From Saturnia japonica (Eukaryota; Arthropoda; Insecta; Lepidoptera; Saturniidae), in the NCBI GenBank assembly GCA_033032175.1, contig CM065316.1, positions 5,674,115 through 5,738,114 on the forward strand: a stretch of DNA of 64,000 bases, written 5' to 3'. Below are positions 24,601 through 34,400 of the stretch, piece after piece. The translations under genes and the position numbers were made by a program. How positions within the stretch are numbered: the first letter of the stretch is position 1; every line of letters starts with the position of its first letter. The notes under the pieces were generated by a model that worked only from the letters and a program-made list of their open reading frames with translations, was not told the origin of the DNA and made no database searches.

Positions 24601-26060
24601 TGCATTAGAACTTTGTACAATATTTATTTGTGTATTTCTTACAGGGCCATATTGCCAGACAATGTCCAGATAATCCGAAAGGAATGTATCCTAATGGTGG
24701 ATGCTGCAAACTTTGTGGAGATGTAACACATTTAAGAAAGGATTGTCCAACGGTATGTATTACGCCATTTCAATATTGTCAGTGAATAAGATAATTGGCT
24801 AATGTGCATTTGACAGTTTTACATTTTAGTCATTTAGCCTTTTCACAGTCTATAAGAACTCCAATAGGGTGCTGAACGACATAGAGTTGTGGAAGATGAT
24901 GAGTCAGTTAGGACAGGCTAGCTGTACCTGTGACTTTGTCCACATTCTATATTTCATGTATTAAAAAGAGCAACTAAATAAAAACCTCACCTCATCTTAA
25001 TCTCACCCTATGGTATGTGACCCCTATAAGCTTTGATAATACCCAACTAAAATCAATTTAAATGTTAACCAATATCAGAATTTAACAATCATACAGATAT
25101 TATCTAAAAGATATAAAGGCATACAAACATGTTCAGTTTTGCAATCCTTTACAAAAAGCTATGTTTATACAATAACTTTATTTTTATAAAAGGATTTTTT
25201 TTTCAGTAAATAATAACGCTTTATAGTAAGTCTGTTTGGTGTAAATTCATAAAAATCTTAATTGTGCAAAAACACCAAACAACGACATGTATAGTATAAA
25301 TGTAGGTAGAATATATTTTATATTCGTACTTATTTAATTAAACATATAAAAAAGCATTATAATCTGTATAAAAAAAATAATAAAAGCCCATCTTAAATTA
25401 TTCATATATGTGCTCACAGAGAATATACTTAAGTATGACAATAAATAACAAACCAATTTCGTGATAATGATAATTCGTTTGGAAAATAAAAACATACGTT
25501 TCCATTTATTGATTTTATTGAAAATTATGTAAAGATGGAATAATTTGGTGTCTTTTCAATTTACTTCTATAAATATTTTAAATATATTCTAGTTACATCA
25601 TACATTACCATATGTGTAAAAATGCTTCCTAAATGTACCTACAGACTAAAACTACAATCAAGCTAGATTTCATCAAAGTCGGCCCAGTAGTTTTTGCGTG
25701 ATTGGCGTTCAAACTTACCTACAGACAGGCAGACAAGACAAAAATTCCAAAGACTGTCTAAATGTGTTCTGTTCATGAGTCAAAACCCCCTGTATTATTT
25801 ACTGTTTTATTTTATGTATAGATCTATGTGTATTGTGTATGTATAGATTTTGAAACAACATATTTTTACTATTCACTGACACCAGACAATTTTGCTATTA
25901 TGAATAAAACAATATTTTTATTTTCCAGGACAAGAACAAGAAGGAAGATTCTTCAGTTAAATTACAAACGTTAGACAGCTCTGAAAATATAGAAGATATT
26001 GGGCGAAAACATAGCACAGTCTCTGAAACATCTAAGAAACCTAAGAAAATAAAATTTTAA
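18614..26060 (+). CDS. ZCCHC9: Zinc finger CCHC domain-containing protein 9
   Basis: Four coding exons, 18614-18751, 18950-19912, 24645-24752 and 25929-26060, all in phase 0 with GT-AG introns, give 446 residues. The N-terminal two thirds is low-complexity and very rich in Lys, Asn and Glu. Four CCHC zinc knuckles follow: C305-x2-C-x4-H-x4-C, a second at 335-348, a third at 361-374 split by intron 3, and a fourth at 388-401. The C-terminus is basic. This knuckle arrangement is that of ZCCHC9, a nuclear or nucleolar nucleic-acid-binding protein; the vertebrate protein is shorter (271 aa in human, from memory), the extra length being in the basic N-terminal region. The ATG lies one base after a TTTGCAG acceptor, so a 5' non-coding exon is likely. 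Intron 3 (19913-24644) hosts an antisense transposase-like gene. Confidence 0.88.
21031..23081 (-). pseudogene. Near-intact DDE-like transposase gene of unnamed family
   Basis: One antisense frame inside ZCCHC9 intron 3 runs from about 23036 to 21031. It is broken by only two in-frame TAA stops (at 22621-22623 and 21883-21885) and, near the start, by one extra AAGAT unit in a triple AAGAT run (about 23036-23052) that shifts frame. The ATG would be at 23081. The N-terminus is basic (RRKQYLKRK, then KTPRSQREQRKRW), followed by a heptad-like Lys/Leu coiled coil. Cys pairs (CMCATH, CNLC) come next. Three conserved-looking acidic blocks follow: HVDFSENY, FLSDSPSSQYRN and NYSEAGHGKGAPDGVGA, which could be a D-D-E triad. 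I recall similar proteins in many insects and other animals but cannot name the superfamily. Ends of the element were not found. Confidence 0.6.
23727..23752. repeat. Poly-C tract with small G-rich complement
   Basis: A run of about 12 C residues is followed by GCGCTTTC and GGGGG, which could pair with part of the C run. It lies within ZCCHC9 intron 3, and length polymorphism or assembly error is likely. Confidence 0.6.
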
Positions 26061-26238
26061 TAAGTCCACATTTGATTATGTATTTTATTGTAAACCGAAT
26101 ACAAATTAAAATGTAAAATGTTATATTTTTGTTCTTTTTTTTTTCATATAAAATTGGAAGCACAATCGCTTTGTCTTTAATAGCTTGTGGTCACGTTTGT
26201 TATTATTACAAAGATGAGCCTTGGTAGCATATTGTTAA

Positions 26239-26860
26239 CTAGCTGTGCCCCACGGTTTCACCCGTGTTAATTTTATCAGACAAATACTGCACCACCAACA
26301 CAGCCGTGAAGTCTATCATAATTGTTCTTTCCGCAAGTAAAAAATATTTTAATTTTTCATTAGCTCCCTAAACTATGTGTCTAAATAACATGCTATAAAG
26401 AGCAAAATTTAATTTCATAAAATTATCTTTATGATAAAATAACTTGTTCGTAAGTATTAAAATGCCATGTCTAAAAATAATGTTTATAAATCACTTTAAT
26501 TTTGAACAAATATTTGTCACAAAATACCTTATTGTGGCCTATATATAAGAGATGACATAAGCTATCGCTGACTTTTTTTTAGATATACTAAGAAACAACA
26601 TTTTTGTAGAACATTGTATTTCCGTACCATTAACAATTATGCCATCACACGCGGATAAAGCAATTCGGGATTCCTACTTACGTTACAAAAATCATTATTT
26701 AAGGCTAGCTGAGAGTTGTAACCTAATTTTAGATAGCTTATACTATTCCTCGTGAGTCTGGCTCACAAATACAAAAAGGAATTTCGAATCCGACTAGTAG
26801 TTCCAGAGATTAGCGTGTTTAAACAAACAAAATCTCTTCCGCTTTATTATAGAGTATAGA
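26239..26860 (-). mobile_element. Non-autonomous Helitron, family A (best-preserved ends)
   Basis: On the minus strand: A|TCTATACTCTATAATAAAG at the 5' end, then CGGAAGAG. The 3' end has a hairpin CACGGGTGAAACCGTG followed by GGGCACAGCTAG|T. Both ends obey the A|TC...CTAG|T rule with no duplication. It begins about 180 bases after the ZCCHC9 stop codon. It carries no protein-coding capacity. Confidence 0.8.
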
Positions 26861-27004
26861 TTCGTTTTTATCTCTAAACTTAGCATTGATTGGAGACCAA
26901 ATAATGTAATTATTCATTCATCAAACACATTTATTTCATTATTAATTAGTAATTTTTATATTTATTTAGACGTGTTATAAAAAAAAATTATGAGAGTGTT
27001 TATT

Positions 27005-27950
27005 TACGATTAACGACCCGCTCTAGTTTTGTAAGGTACAATTTATAAAGTGGTGTATATTATGTTTTAAAAATGCCTGATATAGCTTATCATTTTAATA
27101 TTGAGAGTTCATAGCTTCATAACTGCCTCATTAGCCTAGTGGTCCTAAACGCGACTGCTATGTTCGAGTTCCTAGTTTCGATTCTCAGGTCGAGCAAAGT
27201 GCTATTGGGTTTTTCTATGAAATTCTCAGTAGCAACTCGGAGTTTGGCTTTGTGCTCGATTAATGGCAATAAGCTCGCCCCCTGTTACATGGAACCTAAA
27301 ATATATCCGGCGAACTGTGCCTTTGCCTAACACTTCGGGGATACAGGCGTGAACTTCATAGGCACGAATAGTGCGTTTAGCTCGCGTCGCGCATTTTATC
27401 TTTTTTTACGTAGGATTTCTTTGGTCGCGAATAATTTTTAATTATTGATATCTGCATTTATATGGAAAACTGTAAAGACCAATCATAATCTACGTTAAAT
27501 ATTCAAGTTAACTAACAAACTTATCTGGATTAAGTTTAATACTGAATTGGAGAAAATAGCTTCGCAAACATAGTAATATTTTTAATTATTATGTTGAAGA
27601 TAAAAATGGTTACTGTGAGTTAACCTTAGGAAATAGACATATGCCATCGCGGACTCTTCTCTAGGCTTTTTAAAGAACTGCAATTTTTAGAACATTATTT
27701 TGATTTATCTCAGAAGGTTTAGCTAGCGTAAGCCATGTAAGCTCCCGAAAATCATTTTTTGACGACTTGATTACAAATAATTGAATTTTCTCTACTATAC
27801 CAATACTTCATTGGAATGTATTGTTTATGTAAAACTTCTCTAAATGTTAGTGAAAACCGCTTTTAAATCCGTTGCGTAGTTTAAAAGATCTAAGCGTACA
27901 TATGGGACAGACAGCGGAAAGCAACTTTATTTTTGTACTAAGTATGTATT
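27005..27950 (+). repeat. Composite dispersed repeat C containing a tRNA-like SINE segment
   Basis: Starts TTAACGACCCGCTCTAG and ends around AAGATCTAAGCGTACATATG followed by GGACAGACAG. A parallel copy lies at 45939-46530. Both contain an inner SINE-like part (27121-27335 here) with an A-box-like TAGCCTAGTGGT and a B-box-like TTTCGATTCTC. Because the SINE part is in the same place in both, it moved as part of the composite. The open frame 27139-27330 comes from the SINE. Confidence 0.6.
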
Positions 27951-28212
27951 AGAATAGATGCACACGCACATTGCAACAAAAAGTCTACACCATGAAGAGA
28001 TTAGAAGTTGTAATTTTTAGATGAAGTTGTTTGTTAAACCTCGTTTTCTTTTTTTATTCTTAGTTCTTCAGGCTGGGCTTAGGACATTGCCTGTTATATA
28101 TGTGTATCGTATAAGTATGTAGAGATTTTGAAACAATAAATTTCAAATTGCAAGCATTCACTTTCTTTTTTATTTGTTTGGATATTCCTCTCTATAAGGG
28201 ACAGCTCGACTT

Positions 28213-28425
28213 TTAAAATACCTCCACACTACAGTAGATCGCTGCCAAATAACATTGTGTTGTGTTCCTGCGGTGAGTAGGGTTCCCAGAGCTCATGGGG
28301 CCTACCCCCTAGGGTTACAAGGTCGGCAACGTACTAGTGATACCTTTGGTGTTACAAGCATTCATAGAATACGGTAACCGCTTATCTTCATGCGGGCCGT
28401 AAGATTAGCCGTCGTTTTATATTTA
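28213..28425 (+). repeat. Lepidopteran dispersed repeat fragment
   Basis: Contains CTACAGTAGATCGCTGCCAA, GGTCGGCAACGTACTAG and a terminus GGTAACCGCTTATCTTCATG followed by CGGGCCG. These resemble a very common moth repeat (recollection). A related piece lies at 48760-48850, directly joined to the module described at 470-541, and another terminus is seen at 51741-51777. Confidence 0.5.
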
Positions 28426-28498
28426 AAAAAAACTGTTGTAGTTTTAAAATTTACTAAAATAGAAAACCAACTAGGTAATTATAATCACAAAATTATTA

Positions 28499-31400
28499 CT
28501 AACGCTCAATAATATCAAGTTTGGTGCTTTGGGTTTTCAGTTGCTTCATTGAATGTTGAGCAATTTGTCCTGTGATACCTTCAGGACTTTGCGGATCTTC
28601 CCGTAATAGTATTCTAGCGGCCTCCTCTAAGCAGTGCATAGGTTCTTGTAATCGATCTTTTAGGTTTTGACTTGTTATGAAACCTTTGGAAAACTCTTTC
28701 TTCGCGATGAACATGAGAGCCGAATGTAATTCGTACAATATCATACCTAAAAGGGTAGTACTAATTAAATAAAATTAAATAAACAACTTATAGGTTTACA
28801 TTACATAATTGTATTTACCTTATTATAAAAGAGTATATTTTTATAAGAGCAACCACAGGCACTGGGCTCGGTACCTGGGGCTGAGTACCGTGAAGCTGTG
28901 GAACGTTTTCTCGGCCAGTGATTATAGCAATGTTAGCTTGTAAGGGCACCGCGTCGATTGACGTGAGTTTGTATCCTTGCGATGAGCCACCGCTCTTGGT
29001 GAAGGAAAACATCGTGGTGAAACCATAGCATGGCGGTAGGATATTTTATAGGCCTCAAGTTGGAAATCTGTCGCCAAGCACCTAATAACCTACCTAGATA
29101 GAAGATACCTATTCCGGCAGCAGCAATTGCGAACCAGTCTTCTCTACTGGAGCTTGGTGTGTTATCATATTGGGCCACATCGTCACTTAACATCAGGTGA
29201 GACAAACTCTAAAACCGTAAAAAGAATAATGACTTGATAATATTATTATGACGAACCTCTCATTCTTGTTTCTCCTGGTGTGATGATATCTAGTGTCTTT
29301 AAGACTTGCTTGCAATATTCTGCCTTTCTTTTCAATATTTCGTTCGGTACGTTGTCTATATTTACTCTTCCCACTAATCCGTACAGTTGGGCTAGTGTGT
29401 GTTTGATGGAAATCATTGTAGAATGTCGGGGATGGAACACTGAATTATACTGCAAAAAAATACACACAATTAAAGATATCTACATGATCAATTTCTGGGA
29501 CGGTACTTTCAGAGCTGCGGTAGTTTACAGTAAGCATTTTTGAACTAGTTATCAGAGAAAAGAAATTATTTATGACTTAAACGAGGAATGTATTGATTGG
29601 TCTTTTTTATTGTAGCCCGTCAATGTTACCTACTGCGATGTGATCACAGTATATGAAACAATAAATTAGTGGTCACCATTGGGTGACCACTGAAAGATTG
29701 GCTATCCATCGTCGGTCGCAGTTATCATGCTGGATGTTTAGTGTTTGCTTAGCAGTGTATACTGTGTATATTGTATTAAACTATATTTCGACGTTAAGGA
29801 AAAGTTGATATAAATTGATGGACTAGAGAGTAGCCAAGAGTTTTCCTACAGGTGCGATAGAAGACAATGGTTATTTAATAAATAAAATTATATTTACCTT
29901 CTGTATAATATTTTCTCTTAGCTCGATTGCCTGGGGTTCCGATCCTAACGAGTCCAACTGCTCGATCTCGCTTTGCACTACATCTAACATATTTCGCATC
30001 GCTTCCCCAGATGTTTCATATCCGCACTTTCCATCTGTGCACAACCAAGTAGCGTTCGTATCTGAAGAAAAGTATTTGTGTGTAGGTACTTATGGACGCA
30101 CGTAAAAAGTTAAAAAAAATTAACTGAAAAAATGTCACGCCACGTGCCAACATCATTATAAAGTTAGCCATCAATGATAATAATGTTAGACAAACAGTGC
30201 TCATCGTCTATCTCGGTTTAAAACATCGATGTTTGTATGTAGGTAAGTTTCATATTAATCCTAAATTTTCAGACAATCTTTATATTATCCCAACGGGGGA
30301 TCCTGTAAAGTTTGGAAGCGATCGGTTTAATGTTCCCTATGGACTCCAAAACGGTACAGTAACGCGTGGTCAGGTTTGCAAGTATTAAACAAAGAGTGTA
30401 TTAAATCAGTCTTACTACTTATTACGCCAATGCGAAAGAGGAGGGTTATGTTTTTCGAGCGTATGTCGTAATGTCATATTATGTCTATTTGTTTCGCATA
30501 CGAGGTGTCGTTAGGCTATATAATATTTAAGTACAGGTTTAGGAATCAAATAAAAAGAAAAAATAGAAAAATATTTTAGTCGTGTTTTTGTTTGATGCAG
30601 TCGAATTTCTTTGATTTTCCCTTTTCAATAATTTAGCTTGTTTTAATTTTTATTCACGTTAGAATCATTGATAGTCTTTAGATTGTCTAAGTTGATGACT
30701 AGCTTCATCATGTCGCACTTCCCTCACGTGCAACGCCCGCAGTTCTCAATTTCAACTAAACGCGCTAAAAAAAAAACTAAAAAAAAGAAGAACTTAAAAA
30801 TTACGAGGAAAGGAAATCAAAATTCTTTACATACCGAAGGGCTTACTGCTTACCTAATGGATTACTTGATAACATAAAACCATTAATACATTTATTGCAC
30901 ATAAATGTGCTTAGATGTGTTCCGAGTTCTGTTGGATCAGCACAACGAGTACAATCGCAGTGAAAAAATTTAGATTCTAGAAGATGTTCACGTCGAATTA
31001 TAGTAGGGGAGAGTGCGTAAGTATAAGACAGGTTGAGATTACTTCCCGCTTTTATGGGAACTGCTGCTCTTATTTGAACCCTGAAAAGGTTTAAAATTAT
31101 GTACATACCACTACTATTATTATTACTACTAATATTAGAAAGCTCAAGAGATTTTTTGTTTGAACGTGCTTATCTTTAGAACTACCAGTCTAATTTTAAA
31201 AAATCTTATTGCATTTTATAGCCTGTTATTAAGTTAAGTTATATAGGTTCAGAGCTGGCGCGGTAAGCGGCCACCATTGAGAAGCGCCGAACTTCTCAAA
31301 CAACAATTAATAATGTACGATGATTATTGCAAATATTTATTATTCTAAATCTTAACTAATACTTTTTTGTTTAATAATGACGACTGCTTAATAGCTAGTC

Positions 31401-34400
31401 TGAGGCTGATTCTATAGTCACGCTTGTAACCGCGCGTGCCGTAAGCACTAAGCGTCGCGGGCTCAAATGCGACAAAGCCGACAAATGTTTGTAGTTTCAA
31501 ACTACTTTCGGTTTATTTTTTCGCGTCTGACCCACGCTGTCATATCGGTAAACAGCGCTCGTGTCGCAAGCGCTTCCTGGCCGCACATGGTCGGCAGTAG
31601 GCAACCCCTACTGCGGTTAAAGCTAAAGCCACTAAAGCGTAAGATCGCCACATAGCTACGCTGATTGAACGTGCATGCGGCTATTTGTTGTCTTCCTATT
31701 TGTACAAGACGACGCAACGAACTACGAATCCTCTAGTATTGTATATAAATTTATCTATGCTACGAAGTGACTAAACCAAGTCCGGTTAAGCTGTAAAAGC
31801 CGTAAGATGTTCCAGGGCCCCTAAGGCTAACAGTATAGTCAGTCAGAAAAAAAGAAGTGTCTAAACTCATTACACAGTTTGCGCGGGCCATCAGCGTGCT
31901 TACCAAACGCACTGGCGAGTAAGCGTCAATATATTAATAAGTATTAAGTATTATTAAGTATTAATATGTAAGCCTGATATATTTTATAATTATAACGTTA
32001 TATTATATATTTTATAGGTGCATGCAAATTTTCTTTATGTGATGTGGCACCATGCGGTGATGATGCAATATTTTTGGTTATTTGTAGAGGTACATTTGTA
32101 AAAAATCTTTATAAAGGCCGCTACCATTTACGTAAATTTATTTTATCATTTTAAAAAATTGCCTACAATACATCAAAATTTTTAAAGGTAAACTATAAAA
32201 AAATACTAATGGCGCCCAACTGGAACTTGCAACTTCTTTAATCTAGCGCCGGCGGACTTTTTTAGAAGTGACTATACTGTTAGCCTTAGGGGCTCTGGAG
32301 CCTCTGACGGCTTTTACAGCTTCACCGGACTTGGTCTTGAACTTGGTCGTCGGCTGACTCTGTATCTATACTAATATAATAAAGCGGAAGTTTTTTTTGT
32401 TTGTTTTTTGTTTGTTTGTTTAAACACGCTAATCTCTGGAACTACCAGTCCGATTCGAAATATTCTTTTTTTATATGATAGCCAGACTCTCGAGAAATAG
32501 TATAGGCTATTTAAGATTAGGCTACAACTCACAGATAGCCTTAATTTTTGTTTTTTTGATAGGTAAGTCGGAAGTCGAGGCCCTCTAGAACTGCTTTAAC
32601 CGCGTTCGCTGGCGTAATCGTTAATGATATGGAAATACAATGTTCTACATTAATATTGGTTCTTATATTAACTAAAAAAACAGCGATAGCATATGCCTAT
32701 CTCTTATACATAAGCCACAATAAGGTATTTTGTGACAAAGATTTGTTGAAAATTAAAAAGTGATTTTTAAGCATTATTTTTAAACATGGCATATTAATCC
32801 TTACAAATAAAAGTAACGTCATCATAAAGACAATTTTATGAAGATAAATTTTACTCTTTAGAGTACGCTATTTGGTCATTTTGGATACAGTTTAGGAGAT
32901 AATGAAAAATTAAAATAATTTATACTTGCGGGAAGAAAAATAATTATGAAAGAATACACGGGTGCGTTGGCGTTGCGGTGTTTGTAGGATAAAATTAACA
33001 CGGGTAAAACCGTGGGCACAGCTAGATAAAATATCAAATCAAAACGTGACTTACTGATAATCGTTTTGTAGAATAGTGTGTACGACATTCGGAACACAAC
33101 TGTGTGCAGCTATGGATAGACGTGGGTATATCGCACGGACACTGATGCCTCCGTGAGATGGTACCTCAACAGAATTCACCTAAGATCCAGGACAAAACAT
33201 TAATTACCGAGATGATACATCATATAAAAAATTGGTTGTGCGTCTGGTATCTAGTGATTGGTTATCTTCTGAACTAGTTTACCAATGTAGTTTACACGAA
33301 CAAATCTGATAGCTCCGATTGCGTCATCCAACAAACAAAAAGTACTTTCTAAAACAGAACGCTTTACCTTCTTTCTATACATTTCTTCTATTTAGTTTTT
33401 CTTTCTACACATATAACGTAAATTTCGAGGCATTTCTAGTTATTTCGACCCTCCTTTTATCTTGCTCCCCCGCTCCCGGCTATTTGAAAGACAAAAATGC
33501 TTATAGTGGGTGTTCCTTAGAAGATAGATGTATAGATATGTACACTTCCGATCTTTTTTGTAGGTCTTTTTAATGCCTATGATTAATTACATTATTAGTA
33601 CATTAATTTGCTATATCTCTTATCGTTTACTCAGCAAAAGCCATTTAAGCGCCTGAATTGACCACTATGATCAGCTTTTTTTTATTTGTGCAGTACCCTA
33701 ATTATTTTTCTAAAGTGAAAGTAGCCTAAGTTACTCCCTATATCATCAGCTATCTACCAGTGAAAGTCCCGTCAAAATCGGTCCTACCGTTTCGAAGATT
33801 ACCCGGAACAAAAAGACAGATAGACAGACAAAAATTTTAAAAATGGGTTGTTTATTATATGTGTCGTATATACTTTCATATGCATTTAGTAAAAAACTGT
33901 TCTTTTGACACTACAAAAAGACTTCAATTTTATTAATTGTATAGATAATAAGGAAGTCGTGTTCCGTCCCAGGCCGGATTCCTTACGCCGTTAAATTCCA
34001 TTGATTAATTTTTGGCCGAAACCGAAACTGAACCTTCGGTCGATCTAAGTAATTTACAGTGTGTTTAATGGCCTAGTCGACTGTAAATAGTGCCTGTATA
34101 TCTATAAAGTGTTAATGTCTAAAGAATAAATTCGTTAATCGCAATACACGGCATTTTTAGTTACTCACGGGTATAGCTTAGTTATTAAAGTTTTGGGTAT
34201 AATTTGCCACGTTACATCTCAGTGAATACGACTATTTGTAATGTTAGGTAAGTACCTCGAGAATGCCGCAAACCTTCTGCACCAATTCTTTATCAAATCT
34301 ATTACTGAGTTTACAATAGTCGATCAAAAAGTTTACAATGTTTATTTGGTCGGCTTCCCATGTTGGTCGTTTTCGACGTGCTTCGGTGTGTGTCTCCATC

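Noticed and set aside
28815..29205. Two overlapping protein-like frames in SmydA intron 7, one with a hydrophobic segment
   Set aside because: They do not fit the intron phase that joins the flanking exons perfectly, and the start matches a common lepidopteran SINE motif.
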